Shown: positions 7,711 through 14,209 of the stretch, in pieces
Position numbering within the stretch: the stretch's first letter is position 1
Layout: every line of letters begins with the position of its first letter
Assembly: GCA_002477955.1 (NCBI GenBank)
Contig: DLLE01000056.1
Location: 109,329 to 125,193 of the forward strand
From: Treponema sp. UBA7570
GTDB taxonomy: Bacteria; Spirochaetota; Spirochaetia; Treponematales; Treponemataceae
Direction of reading: 5' to 3'
Length of the DNA: 15,865 nt
Program-made: the position numbers and the translations under genes
The notes under the pieces: model-generated
Told to the model about the DNA's origin: nothing
Seen by the model: the letters and a program-made list of their open reading frames with translations, nothing else
The model's database searches: none

Positions 7711-8831
7711 GCCGCACCTCCTTCTGCAGAAACTTTCGCTGGTCTAATCTGATTTTTGTTTGCTGGAAAAAGTTTTTTGAGGAATGGAAAGAAATGAGTA
7801 AGTTCCTTTGAACCCATAATTCCTTCCGGATGGAATTCCATTATCAAAATCAAAATCAGAGGAATTATTACCCATTTCCAAATCTGCGCTGGACGAAGAA
7901 GCTCAAGCAAAATCGTAAAAATCACAGCAGAAAGAACAGAACCGCTCAACGAACCCATTCCGCCCAAATAAACCATGACAAGCGATTCTGTAGACTTCAT
8001 AATTCCGAACGACGATGGATTTATAAAACCAAGAAGATGGGCAAAAAGACCGCCGGCAATTCCAGCAAGGAACGAACTAAAAGTAAACGCAATCAGCTTC
8101 ATTCTGTTTGTGTCTACCGACATAATTTCTGCCGAAATTTCATCGTATCTTACGGCGCTTATTCCCTTGCCGAGAGTTGAATTCATCAAATAATAAATTG
8201 AAAGAATCGAAAGGACCGCAAAAACAAGTCCCCAAACTAAAATCCAAGGCACATCGACTACATCAGCCATTGAACTCATAACGGATTTCATTCCCATAAG
8301 TCCACGGCTTGCGCCTACTGCCGGAATATTGTTAATCGCTGTAGTTACAATAAAGTTTGCCGCAACCGTAATAATCGCAAGATAGTCATCACGAGTCTTA
8401 AACGAAGGAATCGCAACTATAAGACTTACGAGCATTGCTCCAAGACCGCCGGCAATAATCGAAAGCGGAAAACCAAAAAGAGACAGACTTTCAGGCAAAA
8501 GAGCGCTGCCAGTAATAGAATTTCCGTCCTTAAACAGAATAAGCGAAATTACGGACGAAACATAAGCTCCTGTCGCCATAAAGCCGCCGTGTCCGCAAGA
8601 GAATTCTCCCATGTAGCCGTTTACAATGTTAAGGCTTGCAGACATTATTATGTTTATGCAGATTGTAACGATAATCGTCTGAAAATAATTGTTAATAATC
8701 TCAAAATGCGCCAGAACCGTAATCAGCAGAATCATGACAATTGTCGAAACTGGCATAAAAAGTTTCTGTGCACGGACAGAAGGATTCAATCTTCTATCCA
8801 TCATATTGTTAAAATTTTTAATGAACGTCAT
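7707..8831 (-). CDS. livM: Branched-chain amino acid ABC transporter, permease LivM
   Basis: The 374-residue inner-membrane permease pairs with LivH to form the transport channel. Several long hydrophobic segments are visible, starting with STIVMILLITVLAHFEII. Family motifs include SLNIVNGYMGEFSCGHGGFMATGAY, the EAA-like cytoplasmic loop around DTNRMKLIAFTFSSFLAGIAGGL, and YLGGMGSLSGSVLSAVI. A charged tail of about 35 residues follows the last membrane segment. The strong ribosome-binding site AGGAGGTG is six bases upstream of the ATG. It starts 21 bp after livH ends and overlaps livG by four bases, so the three genes are certainly co-transcribed. The substrate is presumed to be leucine, isoleucine or valine, but this family also imports other amino acids, amides and urea. 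Confidence 0.94.
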   Translation of the reverse strand: MTFIKNFNNMMDRRLNPSVRAQKLFMPVSTIVMILLITVLAHFEIINNYFQTIIVTICINIIMSASLNIVNGYMGEFSCGHGGFMATGAYVSSVISLILFKDGNSITGSALLPESLSLFGFPLSIIAGGLGAMLVSLIVAIPSFKTRDDYLAIITVAANFIVTTAINNIPAVGASRGLMGMKSVMSSMADVVDVPWILVWGLVFAVLSILSIYYLMNSTLGKGISAVRYDEISAEIMSVDTNRMKLIAFTFSSFLAGIAGGLFAHLLGFINPSSFGIMKSTESLVMVYLGGMGSLSGSVLSAVIFTILLELLRPAQIWKWVIIPLILILIMEFHPEGIMGSKELTHFFPFLKKLFPANKNQIRPAKVSAEGGAA

Positions 8832-8852
8832 TTTTTCACCTCCTGCGCCAGA

Positions 8853-9764
8853 TTAGATTTTTGTCGATTTAGCCACACCAAAAAAGCCAGTCGGTTTTAT
8901 CGTAAGAATCACAAGAAGAATTACAAACGAAACCAAATCTTTATAGCTTGAAGGAAGAAAAGCCGTAACAAAAATTTCAATAAAACCAAGAAGAAATCCG
9001 CCTATAAACGCGCCTTTTATATCTCCAATTCCGCCGACAACAGCCGCAATAAATGCTTTCCAGCCGATAATCATTCCCATATAAGGATCCATAACCGGAT
9101 ACGACATTCCAAAGAGAATTCCGGCGACAGCCGCAAGAGCAGAACCAAGTCCAAACGTAAAGGTAATTACAGTGTTCAGAGGAATTCCCATAAGAGGAAT
9201 AGCAAATTTATCGAATGATATTGCCCTCATGCTCATTCCCAAAGTTGTAGTCTGAACAACAAACTGCAGCAAGGCAAAGATTACAACTGCGCTTACAATT
9301 ACAAGAACTTTAAGCGAAGTAATAGTAACCGGACCGATATTCCATACATGTTTTGGAAGAATATCTGGAAAACTCCGTGCGGAAGCTCCAAGAAGAGCGA
9401 GGTTTCCGTTTTCAAGAATAAAACCTATCATCAAGGCTGTAATAACAACATAAAGGCGGTTTGCACCCTTAGCCCGAAGAGGACGGTAAGCAACACGCTC
9501 AATTCCAATTCCCAGAAGAGCAGTCAATGCAACTGTCGCAACAAGTGTTATTACAAAAAGAGGAATACCTGTAAGACCAGCAAAATGTGCCGTCAATCCT
9601 GCCACAACAAAAAAAGCGATGTAGCAAGATGTCATAAAAATATCTCCGTGGGCAAAATTTATGAGTCGGAGAACGCCGTAAACAAGACAATAGCCCAATG
9701 CAATAATTGAATAAAAACTGCCCCACTGAAGAGCGTTAAAAATATTTTGAATCAAAAATGTCAC
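8853..9764 (-). CDS. livH: Branched-chain amino acid ABC transporter, permease LivH
   Basis: The 303-residue inner-membrane permease has the N-terminal TFLIQNIFNALQWGSFYSII and GVLRLINFAHGDIFM motifs characteristic of LivH. A later GGIGDIKGAFIGGFLLGFIE is the cytoplasmic coupling motif that contacts the ATPases. I place the start at a GTG (9764), preceded by GGGAG eight bases upstream. An in-frame extension of 51 codons to 9917 runs through a repeat element and shows no LivH similarity, so it is rejected. The gene is separated from livK by 392 non-coding bases, but livM follows after only 21 bp. Confidence 0.94.
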   Translation of the reverse strand: MTFLIQNIFNALQWGSFYSIIALGYCLVYGVLRLINFAHGDIFMTSCYIAFFVVAGLTAHFAGLTGIPLFVITLVATVALTALLGIGIERVAYRPLRAKGANRLYVVITALMIGFILENGNLALLGASARSFPDILPKHVWNIGPVTITSLKVLVIVSAVVIFALLQFVVQTTTLGMSMRAISFDKFAIPLMGIPLNTVITFTFGLGSALAAVAGILFGMSYPVMDPYMGMIIGWKAFIAAVVGGIGDIKGAFIGGFLLGFIEIFVTAFLPSSYKDLVSFVILLVILTIKPTGFFGVAKSTKI

Positions 9765-9817
9765 AGTCTGTCTCCCATAAAAAGTCAAGATTAAAACTTT
9801 AAGCTTGGCTTTTTTAA

Positions 9818-9913
9818 GTTGTTTCGCGACGAAGTGAGAAACAACCGATAATAAGAAAGTTTGCAACGCAAACTTTTTAAGATAAAAACAGACGCCATTT
9901 TCGGATGTTTTTA
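9818..9913. repeat. Composite inverted-repeat element, copy 3 (most complete)
   Basis: Three hairpins follow one another: GTTGTTTC (9818-9825) with GAAACAAC (9838-9845); AAAGTTTGC (9856-9864) with GCAAACTTT (9868-9876), loop AAC; and TAAAAACA (9883-9890) with TGTTTTTA (9906-9913). The order and sequence match copy 1 at 1-86. It lies in the livK-livH gap, only 54 bases upstream of the livH start codon, and the third stem has partly decayed compared with copy 1. Confidence 0.75.
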
Positions 9914-9933
9914 GCACCCTTTCCTTATAAAAC

Positions 9934-10040
9934 TCCGCGTTAGTGGCGAGCCACGGATGGCGAGAATTACAGTTTGCAAAAGTTATGCTTGAGCAAACTG
10001 TAATGATAAAAATTACAAGGATGTAATTTTTATCTTATTC
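9934..10040. repeat. Variant double-hairpin element in the livK-livH gap
   Basis: The 392 bases between livK and livH hold, besides copy 3 of the composite element, a second element. It begins CCGCGTTAGTGGCGAGCCAC, which contains a GTGGC/GCCAC hairpin. It then has a 12-bp stem, ATTACAGTTTGC (9966-9977) with GCAAACTGTAAT (9993-10004), and a 13-bp stem, GATAAAAATTACA (10005-10017) with TGTAATTTTTATC (10022-10034), loop AGGA. The architecture (GTTTGC/GCAAAC stem, then GATAAAAA/TTTTTATC stem, then CTTAT-CC-TTTTT) repeats that of copy 1. The rest of the gap (10041-10138) is AT-rich with nothing I recognise. Confidence 0.65.
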
Positions 10041-10138
10041 CTTTTTGTGTCTGTTTTTAATTGATTAAAACCAATTCGGATAAAACCAAATCCAGCAATC
10101 TGAAATCCAGCCCAAAAAGAGCAGATTCCAGATTCTCT

Positions 10139-10166
10139 AAAAAGCAGCGCCTTAAACTATGGCTGC
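10139..10166 (-). terminator. Weak hairpin at the livK stop codon, possible partial terminator
   Basis: On the minus strand GCAGC (10166 to 10162), overlapping the end of livK, pairs with GCTGC (10148 to 10144) and is followed by TTTTT. The stem is short, so termination would be partial. That would leave livK, the binding protein usually needed in excess, more abundant than the membrane and ATPase genes downstream. Confidence 0.4.
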
Positions 10167-11320
10167 AATGACTTTACATATTCAAATTCGCCTTCAGGTG
10201 TAACTTTTACAACAACAGCGTCTTTAACTGGATCTCCGTCTGGAGTAAAGCGCATATTACCTGTAACTCCGGCAAAACTTGAAATTTTTCCCATAGCCTT
10301 CATAACATTAGTACGATCAGTCTTCAGTTTTCCTGTAATACCAGCATCCTGAATTGCCTGCAAAACAATATGAATCGCATCGTATGTAAGGGCGGCAACA
10401 TCGTCTGGAGTATAGCCATAAGCTTTTTCGTACTTTTCAATAAATTCCTTGGTTTTGCCAGTTGCACCTTTTGCCGCATAATGGGTTGTAAAATAATCGC
10501 CAACAACCGCACCTTTAGAAAGTTTGAAAAGATCAGCCGAACCCCAAGAATCAGAACCCATAACAGGTTTAGACCAGCCCAAATCCTTAGCTTGCGATGT
10601 TATAAGACCAACATGGTTGTAATAGCAAGGAAGATACAGAAAATCTGCGCCAGAATTTACAACCTTTGTAAGCTGAACCGAAAAATCCTGGTCTTTTTGG
10701 CCAAACGACTCAAAAACAACAACTTTTCCGTATTTCTTTTCCCATTCAGCCTTGAACAATTCTGCAAGAGTTTTAGAATAGTCGTCTTCAAGATTGTAGA
10801 TAATGGCAACCGACTTTGCTGCAAACTGTTCGCTCGCAAATTTAGCGGCAACAGGAGCCTGGAACGGATCAAGGAAGCAAGCACGGAAACAATAAGGCCG
10901 GCCAGCAGTAGCCGCAGGGTTTGTCGCCCAAGGTGTAATCATCGGAACTTTTGCATCGTTATAAACTTCACCGGCAGGAATAGCGCGTCCAGAGCCTTCC
11001 GGTCCAATCGAAGCAAGAACTTTGTCAATATCAATCAGCTTATTCGCAACATTTATAGCAGAATCAGCTTTAAGCTCATTATCAACATAAATAAAATCAA
11101 GAAGGTATTTTGTGCCTTTTACATCCAGACCGCCGGCAGAGTTAATTTCGTTCTTTACAATCTCACCGGCACATTTTGCGCCCTCACCTACTTTTGGCGA
11201 GTCGCCTGTCAACGGAATATTGAATCCAATCTTTATAGTCTTCTGTTTTGCAGCAAATGCACTGCAAACCGCCATTGAAGCAACCGCTCCAAGTGCAAAA
11301 ATTTTCCAGATCTTTTTCAT
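10157..11320 (-). CDS. livK: Branched-chain amino acid ABC transporter, substrate-binding protein LivK
   Basis: The 387-residue periplasmic binding protein captures the amino acid and delivers it to LivH-LivM. The N-terminus MKKIWKIFALGAVASMAVCS is a signal peptide, with a likely signal peptidase I site after Ala23 or Ala24 (SAFAA before KQK). Cys19 sits in MAVC, a poor lipobox, so a lipoprotein is less likely but not excluded in a spirochaete. The mature part begins with IKIGFNIPLTGDSPKVGEG and contains LASIGPEGSGRAIPAGEVYNDAKVPMITPWATNPA, typical of the type I periplasmic-binding fold. AAAGGAG lies seven bases before the ATG. A TTGACA promoter, the shared palindrome and a foldable leader all lie upstream. 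Ligand specificity cannot be read from the sequence. Confidence 0.95.
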   Translation of the reverse strand: MKKIWKIFALGAVASMAVCSAFAAKQKTIKIGFNIPLTGDSPKVGEGAKCAGEIVKNEINSAGGLDVKGTKYLLDFIYVDNELKADSAINVANKLIDIDKVLASIGPEGSGRAIPAGEVYNDAKVPMITPWATNPAATAGRPYCFRACFLDPFQAPVAAKFASEQFAAKSVAIIYNLEDDYSKTLAELFKAEWEKKYGKVVVFESFGQKDQDFSVQLTKVVNSGADFLYLPCYYNHVGLITSQAKDLGWSKPVMGSDSWGSADLFKLSKGAVVGDYFTTHYAAKGATGKTKEFIEKYEKAYGYTPDDVAALTYDAIHIVLQAIQDAGITGKLKTDRTNVMKAMGKISSFAGVTGNMRFTPDGDPVKDAVVVKVTPEGEFEYVKSLQP

Positions 11321-11324
11321 AAGT

Positions 11325-11383
11325 GGCTCCTTTCTTGCGAGAAGCCCTTTTTCAAGGTCTCCCGCATATAAAATAAAAGGGCT
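11325..11383 (-). promoter_or_regulatory. livK mRNA leader with competing hairpins
   Basis: Three stems can form on the minus strand. GGCTTCT (11346 to 11340) pairs with AGGAGCC (11331 to 11325) and would bury the livK Shine-Dalgarno sequence. GCGGGAG (11365 to 11359) pairs with TTCTCGC (11343 to 11337) around an inner CCTT-GAAA-AAGG hairpin. AGCCCTTTT (11383 to 11375) pairs with AAAAGGGCT (11351 to 11343). The last two both use bases needed by the first and would free the Shine-Dalgarno. This resembles an on/off leader, but no known riboswitch class is recognised. Confidence 0.4.
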
Positions 11384-11426
11384 ATACAGCTCTTTTTATG
11401 CAACAACCTTGTTGACTTTTAATTAC

Positions 11427-11438
11427 ATCGTGCACGAT
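11427..11438. promoter_or_regulatory. Palindromic operator candidate ATCGTGCACGAT, site 3 (livK)
   Basis: This is a perfect 12-bp palindrome, with TACATCGTGCACGAT identical to site 2. It is centred about 15 bases downstream of the predicted livK transcription start, a position where a bound protein would block transcription. A second inverted repeat, CAACAA-CC-TTGTTG at 11401-11414, lies a little further downstream in the leader. Confidence 0.7.
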
Positions 11439-11453
11439 ATAATTTATGAAAAA

Positions 11454-11482
11454 ATGGTACAGTTTAGATTTTTTAGTGTCAA
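11454..11482 (-). promoter_or_regulatory. livK: Predicted sigma-70 promoter of the liv operon
   Basis: On the minus strand a consensus -35 TTGACA (11482 to 11477) is separated by exactly 17 bases from a partial -10 TACCAT (11459 to 11454, 4 of 6). The start point would be near 11447, giving a leader of about 127 bases before the livK ATG that includes the palindrome and the hairpins. The rest of the 230-bp gap to the patatin gene is AT-rich, with no gene seen. Confidence 0.65.
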
Positions 11483-11550
11483 GAATTTATTTTTATAATC
11501 TTGCACAAATTTTCACACTTTTTTTTATGCAAAATCACCATTCGAAAGGC

Positions 11551-12459
11551 TCAATTGCGAGCTATAAACTCTTTTATTTCAGAAAGCATTTTTTTAGCAA
11601 TGTTTCGGCCAATTTCATAAACTCGCTGAAGCTCATCTGGATTTTTTTCGGTACGGCTAATTCCGAGAGAATTTCCAGGACAAATTACGAGAACATTGCC
11701 TTTTTTTTCCTGTTCAAAAACATATTCGGTTTCTGCGTTATACATTTTGTGCCGATTTTGCATGGCTTGAATAAGCGCCGGATACTTTCTCAGCGACATT
11801 TTTATGAACGGCATAAGCGCATTCGGAGATTTTTTGTAGTGTCGCGGCTGAGTAAGAATTACAATATTGCGGGAAAATCCCAGTTTTTCAAAAAATTCCA
11901 GCGGAATAGAATCTGTCATGCCACCGTCAAGCAATTTATATCCGTCAACATCAACAGGCCGGCTCGCAAGAGGCATTGAAGCGCTCGCCCGCATCCATTT
12001 AAGGTCGTTTTCGCCGCAAGTTTCGAGTTTTTTATAAACACATTTTCCAGTCCGGCAATCGCTTGCCGCAACATAAAAAGGAATCGGATTTTTTTTGTAA
12101 GATTCAAGGTCAAACACGTCAAGCTCATTTGGAATCCTGTTGTAACAAAAATCAGCTCCATAAAGGTCGCCAGTTTTTAAAAGCGAACGAACTGAACAAT
12201 ACCGCCAGTCGCCAGCAAAACGCTTATTATAACGAATAGTCCGCCCGATTTGCCGCGACTTGTAATTACAGCCAAAAACCGCACCGGCCGAAACCCCGAT
12301 AACTCCGTCGGTATAAATTTCATTTTCCATTAAAACATCAAGCACGCCAGCCGTAAACATACCACGCATTGCGCCGCCTTCAAGCACAAGCCCAGTTTTA
12401 GAAAAATTGCCGGAACAAACAGCCTCGCCTTTGATATTTTTATCAGCATCATCTTTCAT
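11551..12459 (-). CDS. Patatin-like phospholipase (YjjU-like serine lipid hydrolase)
   Basis: The 302-residue protein has the full patatin catalytic set: the glycine-rich oxyanion loop LVLEGGAMRGMFTAGVLDVL (25-44), the nucleophile elbow GVSAG with Ser57, and the catalytic aspartate Asp178 in DGGMTDSIP. These enzymes hydrolyse acyl esters of lipids with a Ser-Asp dyad. The EGGAMRGMFTAGVLD form and overall length resemble the bacterial YjjU group. No signal peptide or membrane segment is seen, so it is probably cytosolic or peripheral. GGAG lies nine bases upstream of the ATG. It starts 60 bp after the pectate lyase stop codon on the same strand and may be read through from it; a functional link is not evident. 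Confidence 0.9.
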   Translation of the reverse strand: MKDDADKNIKGEAVCSGNFSKTGLVLEGGAMRGMFTAGVLDVLMENEIYTDGVIGVSAGAVFGCNYKSRQIGRTIRYNKRFAGDWRYCSVRSLLKTGDLYGADFCYNRIPNELDVFDLESYKKNPIPFYVAASDCRTGKCVYKKLETCGENDLKWMRASASMPLASRPVDVDGYKLLDGGMTDSIPLEFFEKLGFSRNIVILTQPRHYKKSPNALMPFIKMSLRKYPALIQAMQNRHKMYNAETEYVFEQEKKGNVLVICPGNSLGISRTEKNPDELQRVYEIGRNIAKKMLSEIKEFIARN

Positions 12460-12519
12460 GCCATAAACTCCAGTTCAAAATTCACAACGAACAGTTAAAT
12501 TTCAATATTATTGTACGAT

Positions 12520-13983
12520 TCATTGTACGCACACTTTTCCAGCGCCTGCATTTGCATTTACCCAGGATTTGACGTTTTTATTTTCAAGCGTAACATACAA
12601 ATAATAAGACTCCGGATTAAAATTCGAATTTGGCGAATACGAAATTGAACCGCCAGCTTCATTTGGACTTGCAACAGTGCCAAAATAGTTATTTTCCGCA
12701 CAAACAACAGAACCAGCCCTTGCATTTATCGAAGTCTGACTGTTATAAATTCGGTTGCTGTCGCTGTCATAAACGTTATTCAAAACATGACAAAGCGAAT
12801 TTCTCACAAAAGGACAACGCTGCCCGCAATTAAGCCAGTAATTGTAAAAAAGCGAAATTTTTCTTGCGGCCGGATCATTTTCACCGTCCTTATCAGAAGA
12901 ACCAATTAGCATAGTTTTGTCGTGATTTTTAAAAACGCAGTTAGAAACAGTCACATTTGTCGTAGTAGACTTCATATCACAAAGACCGTCATAAACCTGC
13001 CATTTTTCGCCATTTGCAGCTTTTCCAAGATTAAGAGTATCTTCAAAAGTACAGTGATCAATCCAAATATTTTTTCCATTATCAATGCTAACTAAATCAT
13101 GCTGAGCATTCCAACCGTCGCCACTTTCATGATGAGGAAAAGGATCAACAGCATCTTTTAAAGAAAGATTTCTAATAACAACATTAGAAACATCTTTTAC
13201 GCTAAAACTTCCACCTCGAACATACCCCCCCCTATCCAAACCAATAATAGCTGTGTTATTTGCAACAGCAATCTGAATAATTTTTTTATACGCATTGCTA
13301 ATCGAAGTCGTTCCTGTATTGTCACCCGCAGAAACGTTTGTCGTATTTTTAATCCATTCATCATAAGTTGAATATTCAGAATTGCTTGCAATAAAAGAAT
13401 TCATTTTGTCAGTGGCACTTGAACCGTCCATTACAGAGCCTTCGGCCGGCAAAATTCCCTCCGACATATCAATACTGCCTTCCACAAAAATCACATAACC
13501 GCCTCTTTTCGCGTATTGTTTTAATTCAGAGCCAGTCGAAACAGTAACCATATTCACCATTTTTGACATATCAACGCCAAGCCCCGCAAAACCAATCGCT
13601 TTGTCAGAAACCAAAATCTCTTCGGAAGGATTAACTCCAAAAATCTTGTATGCAGAATAGCCATTACATTCCGCCGCAACTTTTACAAAACCGCCGGCAA
13701 CCGTTCCCACTTTTAGCAAAACATATTCTCCGCTTTTTGCACTCTCGCTTTTCAAAACAGCACCGCCAGTCGAATCACTTTCAACACAAAAATTTACAAC
13801 TTCGTTAGAATCGGCACTTCCATCTTTATAAAAAGTAGCGCAAAAAGTAACTTCCTCTTCGGCTTCAACAAAACTAGAATTGCTAGAAATTACCAAACCG
13901 TTAAATTCATCTTCTTCCTGCTTACAACCAGCCATCAAAAAAGCCGCCGCCAAAACTAAACAGATTCTCTTAAACACTTTCAT
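12520..13983 (-). CDS. Secreted pectate lyase lipoprotein, polysaccharide lyase family 1
   Basis: The 487-residue lipoprotein cleaves pectate by calcium-dependent beta-elimination. Residues 1-20 are a lipoprotein signal peptide ending in LMAGC, with Cys20 as the lipidation site. Residues about 28-115 resemble an Ig-like domain. The parallel beta-helix PL1 domain starts near 128 and contains VVIRNLSLKDAVD, WIDHC (Asp309), DGLCD (Asp332 and Asp336), HDK (Lys356) and QRCPFVR (Arg389 and Arg394). The 4-, 20- and 5-residue spacings match the calcium-binding and catalytic residues of Bacillus pectate lyase. I chose the ATG at 13983 because GAGGAAG lies just upstream; an ATG at 14007 would spoil the signal peptide. 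It has its own promoter. The coding strand contains a G8 run at 13225-13232 (Gly-Gly codons), a possible slippage site. It is a paralogue of the gene upstream. Confidence 0.93.
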   Translation of the reverse strand: MKVFKRICLVLAAAFLMAGCKQEEDEFNGLVISSNSSFVEAEEEVTFCATFYKDGSADSNEVVNFCVESDSTGGAVLKSESAKSGEYVLLKVGTVAGGFVKVAAECNGYSAYKIFGVNPSEEILVSDKAIGFAGLGVDMSKMVNMVTVSTGSELKQYAKRGGYVIFVEGSIDMSEGILPAEGSVMDGSSATDKMNSFIASNSEYSTYDEWIKNTTNVSAGDNTGTTSISNAYKKIIQIAVANNTAIIGLDRGGYVRGGSFSVKDVSNVVIRNLSLKDAVDPFPHHESGDGWNAQHDLVSIDNGKNIWIDHCTFEDTLNLGKAANGEKWQVYDGLCDMKSTTTNVTVSNCVFKNHDKTMLIGSSDKDGENDPAARKISLFYNYWLNCGQRCPFVRNSLCHVLNNVYDSDSNRIYNSQTSINARAGSVVCAENNYFGTVASPNEAGGSISYSPNSNFNPESYYLYVTLENKNVKSWVNANAGAGKVCVQ

Positions 13984-14012
13984 AACTTCCTCATCAAAAA
14001 ATTCCATCTTTA

Positions 14013-14042
14013 ATTATAATAAATTTTTAGAATTCTCCACAA
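14013..14042 (-). promoter_or_regulatory. Predicted promoter of the first pectate lyase gene
   Basis: On the minus strand TTGTGG (14042 to 14037) and a consensus TATAAT (14018 to 14013) are 18 bases apart. The start would fall near 14006, about 23 bases before the ATG at 13983. It begins directly after the T-run of the preceding terminator, so the two pectate lyase genes look separately transcribed. Confidence 0.65.
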
Positions 14043-14046
14043 CTGC

Positions 14047-14082
14047 AAAAAAAACACCTCCGGCTCTTAAAAACCAGAGGTG
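14047..14082 (-). terminator. Rho-independent terminator of the upstream pectate lyase gene
   Basis: On the minus strand CACCTC-T-GG (14082 to 14074) pairs with CC-G-GAGGTG (14063 to 14055), with one internal T-G apposition and a 10-base loop. Eight T residues follow (14054 to 14047). It ends the transcript that includes the GC-rich repeat copy B. Confidence 0.85.
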
Positions 14083-14097
14083 CAATATAAAATTTTT

Positions 14098-14186
14098 GGG
14101 CGTACCGGCAACAAGTTGCCGTCGGGCTTTTCAGGGTTGTCATTCGCAAGCGAACGGCTCCGCCGCCCTTACAATCCCTTACGCAT
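14098..14186 (-). repeat. GC-rich structured repeat element, copy B
   Basis: On the minus strand this 89-bp element begins ATGCGTAAGGGATTGTAAGG and ends AGCCCG, hairpin, ACGCCC, like copy A at 5794-5902. The last hairpin is CGGCAA-CTTG-TTGCCG here but TGCCTGGC-ATTC-GCCAGGCA in copy A: paired in both, with different sequence. A TTCGC-TT-GCGAA hairpin takes the place of copy A's CGCGCC hairpin. It starts 23 bases after the pectate lyase stop codon and lies before the terminator, so it is transcribed as a 3' untranslated region. Confidence 0.7.
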
Positions 14187-14209
14187 TAGTTCAAAGACAA
14201 ACGTTAAAG

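Noticed and set aside
5391..8775. Further GTGCAC cores near 5395 and 8768 as extra operator sites
   Set aside because: They lie inside sdaAA and livM and lack the full TCGTGCACGA palindrome.
9765..9917. A 51-codon N-terminal extension of livH starting at 9917
   Set aside because: It is translated from the repeat element and shows no LivH features; the GTG at 9764 has a ribosome-binding site and gives the normal LivH N-terminus.
10370..11278. A 302-codon open frame on the plus strand opposite livK
   Set aside because: It is rich in Arg, Lys, Asn and Cys with no domain, and lies wholly opposite a clear livK gene; it is a shadow frame.
11260..11320. livK as a lipoprotein (Cys19)
   Set aside because: The residues before Cys19 (SMAV) fit a lipobox badly, whereas AFA-A fits a signal peptidase I site; kept only as a minor possibility.
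11412..11979. A rightward TTGACT ... TATAAT pair leading into a 177-codon plus-strand frame
   Set aside because: The spacing is 20 bases, too long for a good promoter, the TATAAT partly comes from the edge of the palindrome, and the frame is antisense to the patatin gene with no recognisable protein.
12511..12529. Repeated TTGTACG pair at the end of the first pectate lyase gene as an operator
   Set aside because: It is a short direct repeat overlapping the stop codon, without symmetry or a clear promoter nearby.
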